Under the pieces are notes generated by a model. It saw only the letters and a list, made by a program, of their open reading frames with translations, made no database searches and had not been told where the DNA came from. Shown here in pieces: positions 44,764 through 56,979 of a stretch of DNA of 64,000 nucleotides. A program made the position numbers and the translations under genes. Each line of letters begins with the position of its first letter. Positions within the stretch are counted from its first letter, which is position 1. The stretch comes from Pseudomonas sessilinigenes (GTDB taxonomy: Bacteria > Pseudomonadota > Gammaproteobacteria > Pseudomonadales > Pseudomonadaceae): positions 3,162,001-3,226,000 of the forward strand of contig NZ_CP027706.1 of the NCBI RefSeq assembly GCF_003850565.1, read 5' to 3'.

Positions 44764-44851
44764 GCGAGGCTTGCCCGCGATGGTCGTGAGCGGTAGTGCG
44801 CGTTTACGGGATAAACGCAGCGCTCTGCAGTCCATCGCGGGCAAGCCTCGC
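44764..44851. repeat. REP-type inverted pair (BIME-like) after fadD
   Basis: GCGAGGCTTGCCCGCGATGG (44764-44783) and its exact reverse complement (44832-44851) enclose a smaller hairpin, GCGTTTA (44800-44806) with TAAACGC (44812-44818). The GCGGGCAAGCCTCGC core is a common Pseudomonas REP sequence. It lies between the convergent fadD and efflux operons, the usual place for such elements, and may act as a terminator or mRNA stabiliser. Confidence 0.8.
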
Positions 44852-44946
44852 GCCTGATGTCCTTAACCGATCGGCATTGCACTGCGGGGCGCTTTTTTAT
44901 GCCTGCAGTTTCCTCAAGGCTGGCAAGCCACATCTTCCCAGCGTGC

Positions 44947-46242
44947 TCACTGGCCCTCGGGCAGCCGTACCTGGCCTGATTGCAGGCCGAACACTTCCAC
45001 GCCTTCGGCCGTCGATTGGCCTGTGGTCACGGGTACCCGCCGGGGCGGCTGGTCGGCTGCGGGGCGATATTCCACGCTCATGCCCTCGGCGCTGTGCTGG
45101 ATCGCCGAGGGAGGTACCACGATCGCCTGGTCATTGCTGTAGGTAATGATGGTGAGCCGGGCGCTCATGCCCAGGCGTACCCGTTGCAGTTGTTCCTGGG
45201 TCAGCTTGGGAACCGACAGGGTCACGGGGAATTGGGCGCTGCCGCCCGAAGCATCTGCCGGCAGGGCGAGGCTGCTGACGATGTCCACCTGGCCGCGAAG
45301 GCGCTCGCCATCGAAGCCATCGCCGAGAATCTCCACGCTCTGGCCCTGGCGTAGCTGGTTGATATCCAGCTCCGAGACCTTGCTGACGATTTTCAGCTGC
45401 TCGATGTTGGCCAGGCCGAACAGCGCCTGGCCCTGGCCGACCTTGCTACCGTTCTGGATCGAGCCCGAGGTGGCAGCCGAGGCCGCTTGCGCCAGGGTGA
45501 TCCCGGGTGCCGGCACGACGATCCCGGCAAAGGGCGCCTTGACGTCCTTGCCGGCAAGCAAAGCGCGCAGGGCTTCGTACTTGACCGTGGCATTGGTCAG
45601 TTCCATGTCGGCGATCTGGCGGTATTCGCCCTTGCCCTGTTCCTGTGCCTGCTGCAACTCGCCCTGGGCCGCGGTCAGGTCCATGCGTTGGGTCTGCAAT
45701 TGCTGGGTCAGGTCATCGAGTTCGTTGCGGGGGATGATGCCCCGGCTGAACAGGTTCTGGCTCTCGTTGAGCTTGCGCTCGGTATTGCTGACGGTCATCT
45801 GCGAGGTTCGCAAGGTGCGTCGGGCCCTGGACACTTGGGGGCTGTTGTCCCAATCCTGCAACTCCTGCACCGTGCGGCGTGCCTTGAGCTGTACCGACAA
45901 GGCCTCGCGCAACTGGATCTCGATCAGGCTCGGGTCCATTTTCAGCAGCACCTGGCCGGCTTCGACCCGCTGGCCCTGTTCCACCAGGCTGGCCAGGACA
46001 TTGCCGTCGAAGGGCGCTACCAGGCTGATGGTCTGCAAGGGTTCGATCTTGCCCACCAGGCCGATCTGGTGGGTCAATGGCGCGTTGCTCACTTCGATCC
46101 ATTGCCCTTTGCCGGGTTGCGGCTCGGCCGGGGCGCGATAGCTGATCACGACGGCACCGGCCACCACCAGCAGGGCGATGGCAATGCCAGCCTGGATACG
46201 GCGTTTGCGTAGTTTCTTGGGATCAGAAGTCGTTGAGCTCAA
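44947..46242 (-). CDS. Periplasmic adaptor (HlyD/MacA-like) of an ABC efflux system
   Basis: A 431-residue membrane-fusion protein. N-terminal TM helix about 15-35; the biotinyl-lipoyl half-motifs are around 75-100 and 230-260 (VKAPFAGIVVPAP); a long coiled-coil hairpin lies between (about 105-220, MDPSLIEIQLREA onward). It bridges the inner-membrane ABC pump and the TolC-type channel. Its start overlaps the TolC-type stop by 20 bp. Last gene of the four-gene operon. Confidence 0.9.
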   Translation of the reverse strand: MSSTTSDPKKLRKRRIQAGIAIALLVVAGAVVISYRAPAEPQPGKGQWIEVSNAPLTHQIGLVGKIEPLQTISLVAPFDGNVLASLVEQGQRVEAGQVLLKMDPSLIEIQLREALSVQLKARRTVQELQDWDNSPQVSRARRTLRTSQMTVSNTERKLNESQNLFSRGIIPRNELDDLTQQLQTQRMDLTAAQGELQQAQEQGKGEYRQIADMELTNATVKYEALRALLAGKDVKAPFAGIVVPAPGITLAQAASAATSGSIQNGSKVGQGQALFGLANIEQLKIVSKVSELDINQLRQGQSVEILGDGFDGERLRGQVDIVSSLALPADASGGSAQFPVTLSVPKLTQEQLQRVRLGMSARLTIITYSNDQAIVVPPSAIQHSAEGMSVEYRPAADQPPRRVPVTTGQSTAEGVEVFGLQSGQVRLPEGQ

Positions 46243-47722
46243 TGTCCCAGGTCTCCAAGGTCGTGCCCAGCGTCAGGTCCAGTTGGGTCTGGGCGTTGAG
46301 ATAGGCAATGAGGGTATTCAGGCGCGCGTTTTCGCTGGTACGCAAATCGTTTTCATAGCTCAGTACCTGGAAGTTGCTGGAGCGTCCGGCGCTGAGCTTT
46401 TCCCGCTCGATTTCCAGCTTGCGCCGGGATAGCTCCACGGCGCGCTGGGAGATCTCATATTGGCGCCAGCGCGTCCCCAGGTCGCGCACTACATCGTTGA
46501 CATTGCGCTCCAGTTCCTGACGGGCTTCGGCAATGGTCAGCTCCTGCTTCTCCACGGCAACCCGGGCCTGGACTTCCTGTTGGCGGGTCTTCGGGTCACC
46601 GATGGGAATTTGTACCTGGACCCCGGCATAACTGTCCCAGTTACGCCTTGAACCGTTGCCGCTGTCATTGTCGTAGCGATTGCGAACCTGATTGGCGCCA
46701 GCGACCAGCGAGACATCCCAGAGTCCCTGGCTCTTGGCCACGACCAGGTTCAGATCGGCCTGCTGGCTGCCCAGCAGGGTCGCCAGGTAGTTGGGCTGCT
46801 GGATTTGGGCCAGGCGCAAGGCCTCCTGGCGGCCGATGCTGATCTGTGTTGCTTGCAACGCATCGCTGGCTCGAACCCGGGCCGACAGGTCAAGCGCCAG
46901 CAGGCGCAGCAATGACAAGCGATTGCTGTCGACCTGATTGCGCGCATCCTCGACCCCCAGTTCCTGGGTGGCGATATCGGCCTCAGTCTGCACGATCTCG
47001 AATTCGGCCATCCGGCCGGCGGCAATCAGGGCCCGGTTCACGTCGAGCAGGGCATTGGCCCGCTTGAGCGCCGCCTCCACGATAGTCAATTGCTCCTGGG
47101 CCCGAAGCAGATCGCGGTAGGCGCTGATGACGGCGGATATGGTTTGCGCCACGCCAGCCTTGAGGTTCAGGCGATTGGCTTGCTCGTTGAGGCGTACCAG
47201 GCGCAGGGGCGCGGTGGTGACATCCCAGCCGGCGCCCTTGAGCAGCGGTTGGATAATGGAGAGGTCCAGCCCGTCCCGGCGGTTGTAACCGGCCCGGTTG
47301 GCATTGCTCAGCTCCTGGTTCCAGGCCAGGTTCAACCGAGTCCCGTATTCGGTGAGCAGGGTCGAGGAGGGTTTGAGCGTGGCGTTGCGTACACCGTCCG
47401 CACTGCCTCTGTTGGCCTGGTAGGTGCCGTTGATCGAGAACTTGGGGTTGAAGGTGTCTTCCGCGACCAGCAAGTCGTATTTCTGCGTGACACGGTCCAG
47501 GTAGGCGCTGCGGATTGTGCGGTTGTTGCGCAGCCCCAGGTAGACGGCATCGGCAAGGGTCAGGTCGACCTGCTGGTTCAGCAGTGTGGCGCCGTCCTGG
47601 TGCCCACCGATATTGCGCATGCTGGGGGCCGATGCCTGGCTGAGCACATCCATCTCCTTGGCCAGGGCCAATGGGCTGAGCAGGCATGACCACAGCAACA
47701 GGGCGACGATACGTTCACTCAT
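46223..47722 (-). CDS. TolC-family outer-membrane efflux protein
   Basis: A 499-residue outer-membrane channel of the OEP/TolC family. Signal peptide 1-21 (LALA-KE). Two internally repeated helical-barrel halves are visible, with coiled-coil segments near 200-290 and 370-460. It overlaps the permease stop by 8 bp and the adaptor start by 20 bp, so the three components are made together. Having a dedicated channel suggests a specific export substrate. Confidence 0.9.
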   Translation of the reverse strand: MSERIVALLLWSCLLSPLALAKEMDVLSQASAPSMRNIGGHQDGATLLNQQVDLTLADAVYLGLRNNRTIRSAYLDRVTQKYDLLVAEDTFNPKFSINGTYQANRGSADGVRNATLKPSSTLLTEYGTRLNLAWNQELSNANRAGYNRRDGLDLSIIQPLLKGAGWDVTTAPLRLVRLNEQANRLNLKAGVAQTISAVISAYRDLLRAQEQLTIVEAALKRANALLDVNRALIAAGRMAEFEIVQTEADIATQELGVEDARNQVDSNRLSLLRLLALDLSARVRASDALQATQISIGRQEALRLAQIQQPNYLATLLGSQQADLNLVVAKSQGLWDVSLVAGANQVRNRYDNDSGNGSRRNWDSYAGVQVQIPIGDPKTRQQEVQARVAVEKQELTIAEARQELERNVNDVVRDLGTRWRQYEISQRAVELSRRKLEIEREKLSAGRSSNFQVLSYENDLRTSENARLNTLIAYLNAQTQLDLTLGTTLETWDIELNDF

Positions 47723-48914
47723 CCCGCAAGGCCTCCACCGGTTGCAGGGCAGAGGCCGAAAGCGCCGGATACAGGCCGAAGAACAGGCCGATCAGCAAGG
47801 TGCTACCGACACCCAGTGGCAGTGAGGTGGACGCCAGGGCGAATTCCCAGCCGGAGACCCGGGCATAGAGATAGGCGGCGCTGATTCCCAGGAGGGCCCC
47901 TGACAAGGCCCCAACGGCTGTCAGGGTCACCGCCTCGAGCAGGAACAGGTTGCGAATGTCCCGGCGTCGGGCCCCCAATGCCATGCGGATACCGATCTCC
48001 CGACGCCGTTCCGAGACGTTCATCAACATCACGTTCATGACGCCAACGCCACCGCCCACCAGGGAGATCCCCCCCAGCGCCATCAGCAAATAGCCGAAGG
48101 TGCGGCTTTGCCGGGTCATGCCGTCGATGATCTGCTGTGGTATCTGGACCTCGACGCCTCGCCCTGGGACGAGTTTTTTCAAGGCTTGCTCCAGATCGCT
48201 GGCCACGTGGTTCATATCCTGTGCCGGGGCTGCGCGGGCGATGAGGTTGCTGATCTGTGGCGAGGGAGAAATTCGCCGCATGCCTTCCAGCGGTATGAAC
48301 AGTGAGTCGTTGGTCTGTACCGGGATCAATACCGCGGAGGGTTGTTCGCGCAGAATGCCGATGATCTGGAACAGGTAATCGTTGACCCGAACCCGGTCCC
48401 CTAGCCGCAGGGGGTGATGGGGCGTACTCAAGGTCCGGGCGATGTTGGCGCCGATTACTGCATAGGTTTCACCGGCATCGAATACCGAGAGGAAACGACC
48501 TTCCAGCAATTGCAGGCGCATGGCCTGGGCCAGCGGTGCGGTAGCGCCTACCAGGCCGGCATTGGTGGTCCGCCCCTGGAAGACCACCGGGCCGCTGAAC
48601 AGGGATACGGGCGCGATATGCAGGATGTGTGGCAGGCGCTGGTACAGGTAGTCGATATCCAGGACCGCAGGCATCCGGGCCTTGCTGCCGGATGTATCGG
48701 GAAACTGTACGGCAAGGGTATCGGTGCCCATGTCCTGGAAGATCGCCGCGGCATCCTTGGCGGCGTTATGGCCGATATTGATCAGGGCCACCACCGAGGA
48801 GCTGCCGATGACGATGCCCAACAGGGCCAGGATCGAGCGCTTGCCCAGGGTCCGCAGGCTGACGAAGGCTTCGTGCAGCAGCTGGCTGGCGCTTTGCTCG
48901 AGCATCAGGCTCAT
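47715..48914 (-). CDS. MacB/FtsX-type ABC permease
   Basis: A 399-residue permease. One N-terminal TM helix (about 22-45), a periplasmic MacB_PCD domain (about 50-260), and three C-terminal TM helices containing MNVSERRREIGIRMALGARRRDI, the FtsX signature. Here permease and ATPase are separate genes, unlike fused MacB. It overlaps the ATPase gene by 4 bp. Confidence 0.92.
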   Translation of the reverse strand: MSLMLEQSASQLLHEAFVSLRTLGKRSILALLGIVIGSSSVVALINIGHNAAKDAAAIFQDMGTDTLAVQFPDTSGSKARMPAVLDIDYLYQRLPHILHIAPVSLFSGPVVFQGRTTNAGLVGATAPLAQAMRLQLLEGRFLSVFDAGETYAVIGANIARTLSTPHHPLRLGDRVRVNDYLFQIIGILREQPSAVLIPVQTNDSLFIPLEGMRRISPSPQISNLIARAAPAQDMNHVASDLEQALKKLVPGRGVEVQIPQQIIDGMTRQSRTFGYLLMALGGISLVGGGVGVMNVMLMNVSERRREIGIRMALGARRRDIRNLFLLEAVTLTAVGALSGALLGISAAYLYARVSGWEFALASTSLPLGVGSTLLIGLFFGLYPALSASALQPVEALRDE

Positions 48915-49615
48915 GCCGGACAGACCTCTTGCACCACGCCGTTGTTGACCCGGATTTGCCGCTCCAGGCGCTGGGCGATGCCGGGGTCGTGGGTGACGAT
49001 GATTAGGGTGACCTGGCGTTCACGGTTCAACGACAGCAGCAGGTCCATGATGTCCCGGGCCGTGTGGCTGTCGAGGTTGCCGGTGGGCTCGTCGGCGAGG
49101 ATGACCGAGGGTTCGCCCACCAGTGCCCGGGCGATGGCCACCCGTTGCCGCTGGCCGCCGGACAGGTCCGCCGGACGGTGGTCGGCACGCTGCCCGAGGC
49201 CGACCTGGTCGAGCATGTGCATGGCTCGCTCCAGGGACTCACGCCGTGCTACCCCACGGTAGCTCAGGGGCAGGGCGACGTTGTCCAGTGCGCTCAGGCG
49301 TGGCAGCAGGTTGAAGCTCTGGAACACGAAGCCGATCTGGCGGTTGCGGATCGCCGCCAGCTGATCGGGGCTGGCGCGGAAGATATCGTGGCCAGCGAAG
49401 CGATAGTCGCCGCTGTCGGGCAGGTCCAGCAGGCCGAGGATATTCAGCAGGGTACTCTTGCCAGAGCCGGAGGCACCGAGGATGGCGCAGCTTTCACCGG
49501 CCTGGATGGACAAGGAGACGTTCTTGAGAATATGGAGCGGTTGCTCCGCCAGCCGATAGCTCTTGCCTATGCCCTGCAGGGAGATGAAACCTTGCTCGAT
49601 TATCGTCTCTGTCAT
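48911..49615 (-). CDS. LolD/MacB-type ABC ATPase
   Basis: A 234-residue ATPase. Walker A is GASGSGKST, the Q-loop FVFQSFNLLP, the signature LSGGQRQR, and Walker B VILADEPTGNLD with the H-loop VTHDPG. First gene of the efflux operon. The ribosome binding site is weak. The operon is divergent from the TetR gene at 49969 and may be controlled by it. Confidence 0.92.
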   Translation of the reverse strand: MTETIIEQGFISLQGIGKSYRLAEQPLHILKNVSLSIQAGESCAILGASGSGKSTLLNILGLLDLPDSGDYRFAGHDIFRASPDQLAAIRNRQIGFVFQSFNLLPRLSALDNVALPLSYRGVARRESLERAMHMLDQVGLGQRADHRPADLSGGQRQRVAIARALVGEPSVILADEPTGNLDSHTARDIMDLLLSLNRERQVTLIIVTHDPGIAQRLERQIRVNNGVVQEVCPA

Positions 49616-49968
49616 CGCTTACTGCGCCGGCTGGCTCGACGGACTGTCTGAAAAAAACCACACCTGGGGGAGTCTTCGGGGCAGTTTTTTGGAGCAGCGC
49701 CAAGCTCTGGTTTTATTTATTATTTTAAAAAACTTGTTTGAATAGTAACTGCGTTCATTCCTGGGCGCTAGCTGTCTAGAGCGGGTAATCGAGCGCTTTT
49801 TTTGACAGCTTTGGAGCAGGAACCCACTGGTCACAAAACGGCCTATGGGCGCTTTAGGAGTCCCTCAGGCCCTTGCTTTTAGGGAATCTCGCGGGTATAA
49901 AAAATCAAATTTTTTTTTAAAACACTGTTCGAACGGTCAGTTTTTCATCCAGTAAAGGTTAGCCCTCC
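49616..49968. promoter_or_regulatory. Divergent promoter region, efflux operon / TetR gene
   Basis: 353 bp without a gene. It contains two AT-rich blocks, each joined to a GTTYGAAY element: TTTTAAAAAACTTGTTTGAA (from 49723) and TTTTAAAACACTGTTCGAAC (49915-49934). AGCTGTC (49770-49776) and GACAGCT (49804-49810) form a wider inverted repeat around a GCGC-rich stretch ending in T8. The layout suggests control by the divergent TetR protein. Confidence 0.5.
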
Positions 49969-50718
49969 ATGGTCGCCAAGAAACTCAGTGCCCCCAATGT
50001 CACCAAGACCCGACTGCTGGAAGCGACCGAGGCATTATTCATCAAGTACGGCTACGACGCCGTGCTGCTGCGCCAGATCACCGAACGGGCCAAGGTCAAC
50101 CTGGCGGCGGTGAACTATCACTTCGGCGACAAGGACTCGCTGATGAAGGCCCTGCTGATGCAGCGCCTGGGGCCGCTCAATGATCAGCGCCTGGAGCTCT
50201 TGGCCAAGTGCGAGGAGCAGAGCGACGGGCCGCTGGATTGCGAAACCCTGCTGGGGGTGTTGTTCGCCCCGGCGATGGGCATGGAACGCAGTGATGAAAG
50301 CGGCGGCGTGGAAGGTCGTTCGTTCATCCGCTTCCTTGGCCGGGTCTACAGCGATACCTCGCCCTTCATCCAGGAGTACCTCAAGGAACACTACCAGCCG
50401 GTGTTCGAACGCTTTTTCAAGGCATTCGCCCTGGCCCTGCCGGACCTGCCGCGTAACGAGTTGGGGGTGCGCCTGCAGTTCGCCCTCAAGGCGATTTCCG
50501 GGGTGATGGCGGGCACCGAGTTGCGGCTGTTGATGCAGGCGATGAGCCTGGGGCGCCCGGCCACCGATGCCGAGGTCATGGCCAAGCTGATCAGCCTGGT
50601 ATCGGCGGCGATCCGCGCGCCAATGCAGGACCCGGACTCAGAGCAGGCACTGGAAAAGGTCCTCGCGACCCAGCGACTGATCCGCCAGCAAAGCCATGCC
50701 CTGGCCGGGCACCTGTAG
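49969..50718 (+). CDS. TetR-family transcriptional regulator
   Basis: A 249-residue TetR regulator. The HTH (about 14-60) reads LEATEALFIKYGYDAVLLRQI and VNLAAVNYHFGDKDSLMKAL. The C-terminal domain resembles the large TetR group with a DUF1956-like ligand pocket. AAAGG precedes the ATG. A palindrome GTTCGAAC lies 35 bp upstream and may be its operator. Likely targets are the divergent efflux operon and itself; whether it also controls the alkane genes is open. Confidence 0.9.
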   Translation: MVAKKLSAPNVTKTRLLEATEALFIKYGYDAVLLRQITERAKVNLAAVNYHFGDKDSLMKALLMQRLGPLNDQRLELLAKCEEQSDGPLDCETLLGVLFAPAMGMERSDESGGVEGRSFIRFLGRVYSDTSPFIQEYLKEHYQPVFERFFKAFALALPDLPRNELGVRLQFALKAISGVMAGTELRLLMQAMSLGRPATDAEVMAKLISLVSAAIRAPMQDPDSEQALEKVLATQRLIRQQSHALAGHL

Positions 50719-50745
50719 CCGCTGCCGAGCTGGCGAGGCTGCGAC

Positions 50746-50759
50746 CGGCTGCGCAGCCG
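50746..50759. repeat. GC-rich palindrome after the TetR gene
   Basis: CGGCTGCGCAGCCG is a perfect 14-bp palindrome in a segment that starts at the TetR stop (TGTAGCCGCTGCCGAGC and GCGAGGCTGCGA). The wording is typical of dispersed intergenic repeats in fluorescent pseudomonads. Only one copy is in this window, so its repeat status rests on general knowledge. Confidence 0.45.
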
Positions 50760-50868
50760 CCGCAGTTCGCGAATCCACCTGAGCTGATGTCCGCCGCGCA
50801 GAGCCGACACCCGCATCATTCGGCTGATCGATGATGCTCAATGCCTGGCAGGACATCTGCTAGGTTTT

Positions 50869-50884
50869 CCTGGCACTTGCCAGG
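50869..50884 (+). promoter_or_regulatory. Hairpin overlapping a ribosome binding site
   Basis: CCTGGCA (50869-50875) pairs with TGCCAGG (50878-50884). The second arm contains the start of the AGGAG ribosome binding site of the epoxide-hydrolase-like gene. An identical CCTGGCA at 50844-50850 could pair with the same arm instead, giving two alternative structures. Confidence 0.4.
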
Positions 50885-50894
50885 AGCCCTCGCC

Positions 50895-51842
50895 ATGACT
50901 TCCTTCCAGCAGCACATTCTGGCCGTCAACGGCATCGAACTCAGCGTCTGGGTGGCCGGCCCCGAGCAAGGCCGGCCCGTTTGGCTGCTCCACGGCTTTC
51001 CCGAGTGCTGGCATTCCTGGCGGCACCAGGTGCCGGCTTTGGCGGCGGCCGGGTTCCGGGTCTTTGTCCCGGAAATGCGTGGCTACGGCCGCAGCTCCGC
51101 TCCCCAGGCGATAGCAGACTACGACCTGCTGACCCTGTGCGCCGATATCCAGCAGGCCATGGAGGCCTTCGGTCACGAGCGGGTGTGCATGGTTGGCCAC
51201 GACTGGGGAGCGCCGGTGGCCTGGCACCTGGCTCTGTTGGAGCCGCAGCGGGTGGCGGCGCTGGTGACGATGTCGGTGCCCTTTGCCGGGCGGCCCAAGC
51301 GCCCGGCCAGCGAGATCATGCGCCAGGTGCACGGTGGGCATTTCAACTACATCCTGTATTTCCAGGAACCGGGCGTGGCCGAGGCCGAGCTCGACGCTGA
51401 CATCGATACCAGCCTGCGGTTGTTCATGGGCAATATCGAGGCCCTGCTGCAACCCAAGCCGGCCGACTCCCGATTGTTCGATGGCGTGACCATCCCCGAC
51501 AGCTTGCCCAGCTGGTGCCCGGAGGAGGATTTCCAGGTCTATCGGCAGGCTTTCGTTGGCAGGGGATTTCGCCCGGCCTTGAACTGGTACCGCAATTTCG
51601 AGCGCAATTGGCAGCGTACCGAGTTTCTCGCGCAAGCCCGGGTCATACAGCCTACGTTGTTCCTGTTGGGCGATCGCGATCCGGTCGGCGTGCTGGAGGC
51701 CCATACCCTCAAGCGCATGCCCGACCGGGTCGCCGACCTGGAGCAGCATGTGCTGCAAGGGTGTGGGCACTGGATCCAGAGCGAGCGTGCGCAGCAGGTC
51801 AACCACCGGCTGCTGGACTTCCTGCACAGGCGCTTTTTGTGA
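50895..51842 (+). CDS. Alpha/beta hydrolase, epoxide-hydrolase-like
   Basis: A 315-residue hydrolase. The oxyanion motif is HGFPECWHSWR (33-43), the nucleophile Asp103 is in GHDWGAPVA, and the catalytic His is in GCGHWIQSE near the C-terminus. Asp as nucleophile and HGFPE fit soluble epoxide hydrolases or haloacid-type dehalogenases. ATG 50895 follows CAGGAG; the longer frame upstream is not used. It is convergent with the polyamine oxidase gene. Confidence 0.88.
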   Translation: MTSFQQHILAVNGIELSVWVAGPEQGRPVWLLHGFPECWHSWRHQVPALAAAGFRVFVPEMRGYGRSSAPQAIADYDLLTLCADIQQAMEAFGHERVCMVGHDWGAPVAWHLALLEPQRVAALVTMSVPFAGRPKRPASEIMRQVHGGHFNYILYFQEPGVAEAELDADIDTSLRLFMGNIEALLQPKPADSRLFDGVTIPDSLPSWCPEEDFQVYRQAFVGRGFRPALNWYRNFERNWQRTEFLAQARVIQPTLFLLGDRDPVGVLEAHTLKRMPDRVADLEQHVLQGCGHWIQSERAQQVNHRLLDFLHRRFL

Positions 51843-51885
51843 ACCTGGGCATGCGCCCACTTCCCGAGCCCTGGGAGGTGGGCCG

Positions 51886-55690
<3,805 letters not shown>

Positions 55691-55816
55691 AAAGACCTCG
55701 ATGATTGTTTTCATCTGCACCCAGGTGAGCGGGAGTATCCCGGCAAGGCTTCCCCTGCGGCGCATTGGCGACTATCTTGGGCGAGCCTTGTGGTTCCATC
55801 TATCCACTTTCAACAG

Positions 55817-55842
55817 ACGCAAAACGCACCAAAAGAGTGCGT
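55817..55842. promoter_or_regulatory. Repeat cluster in front of the AraC gene
   Basis: Two direct ACGCA repeats (55817-55821 and 55824-55828) and an inverted pair ACGCAC (55824-55829) with GTGCGT (55837-55842), ending 11 bp before the AraC start. Direct repeats about 7 bp apart are unusual for AraC sites (10-11 bp is typical), so it may be an operator for autoregulation or for another factor. Confidence 0.4.
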
Positions 55843-55853
55843 AAGGTCTTCCC

Positions 55854-56759
55854 ATGACGACGTCCAATCCGCTTCAAGTCCAGGCCTTCAAGGCCTTCGA
55901 TGTGATCGACCAGGTCCGGGCCACCCCCGGTTGGGTCCAGCAGTACCGGCAGATGTCCCCCGGGCATTTCAATGGCCTGGTGCGTTACCTGGACCTGCAG
56001 GGCGTGCAAATCTACGAAGAGCGCATGAATACCCGGGTCGAACAGAACTTCAATGCCCCCGAAGGCGCCCTGGCGTTCTGCTTCGATCGCAGCGACAACG
56101 CGCTGTACGTGCTCAATGGCGAGAGCCGCAATATCTGGATCACCCCCGAGAACTACCAGGAAGTGGCGGTGGTGTTCGGCCCCGAGTTCGTCCAGGGCCA
56201 GGGCCTGGGGGTCGAACGCCTGGATGGCCTGTTCATGGCGCCCTTGACCTGCCAGCAGAACGCGTTGTTCTGCCGCTGGCTCAGCGCGACCTTGACGCGC
56301 TTGTCACAGACCCTCGATCCACCCAGCCGGGAAGCCCTGACCCAGCAGTTGCTGGATGACTGCCTGTACATTCTCGACAACGCTTGCGTGCGCCTGGACC
56401 GCGATGGCCTGCAACGGCGCACGGAGGAACGGGCCATCATGCAGCGGGTCGCGCAATGGGCCGCCGACCTGCCCGAGGAAACCCTCAACCTGCTGGAACT
56501 GGCCCAGGTCGCCGGGGTGTCCCTGCGCCAGTTGCAGAGCGCCTTCAAGGCCTTTACCGGCATGGCTCCCAGCCAATGGCTGCGCCTGCGCCGGCTCAAC
56601 AGCGCCCATCGCGAGCTGCGCAGTTGCAATCCACAGGAAACCACGGTGGCCGAGGTGGCGATGCACTGGTCGTTCTGGCACCTGGGGCGTTTCTCCAGTA
56701 GCTATCGGGCGTTGTTCAAGGAGTTGCCCAGCCAGACCCTCAAGCGTCGTCCTGGATGA
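55854..56759 (+). CDS. AraC-family regulator, probable polyamine-operon regulator
   Basis: A 301-residue regulator. N-terminal ligand-binding domain about 1-190; C-terminal AraC HTH about 205-298 with AQVAGVSLRQLQSAFKAF and VAEVAMHWSFWHLGRFSSSY. It is divergent from the gamma-glutamylpolyamine synthetase gene, with 163 bp between starts, which suggests it controls that operon. The inducer is inferred to be a polyamine or its breakdown product. Confidence 0.85.
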   Translation: MTTSNPLQVQAFKAFDVIDQVRATPGWVQQYRQMSPGHFNGLVRYLDLQGVQIYEERMNTRVEQNFNAPEGALAFCFDRSDNALYVLNGESRNIWITPENYQEVAVVFGPEFVQGQGLGVERLDGLFMAPLTCQQNALFCRWLSATLTRLSQTLDPPSREALTQQLLDDCLYILDNACVRLDRDGLQRRTEERAIMQRVAQWAADLPEETLNLLELAQVAGVSLRQLQSAFKAFTGMAPSQWLRLRRLNSAHRELRSCNPQETTVAEVAMHWSFWHLGRFSSSYRALFKELPSQTLKRRPG

Positions 56760-56979
56760 AAAGCTGACCTGTCGTTTGTGGCTGCTTGGCAAGCAAGACT
56801 CCGCAGGACGGCCGGCGGTGCCACGCCGTGCGTTTCATCGGGTTGCAAGACCAGGTTGTCTGTCCAGAAACGAGCATCGAGGTGGGGCTGATCAGCCTCC
56901 GGTAGCGGCTTGCGCCTAAAAGATGGCGATTTGACATAAACCATTTAGAGTAATGAGCGGGATTTACAATCAAGGATTG

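Noticed and set aside
44872..44900. Possible intrinsic terminator at GCGGGGCGCTTTTTT after fadD
   Set aside because: The stem is only about three base pairs; the REP pair just upstream is the more likely end structure.
42891..44933. 680-codon minus-strand frame opposite fadD
   Set aside because: Antisense shadow: it lacks any domain and lies over conserved AMP-ligase motifs on the other strand.
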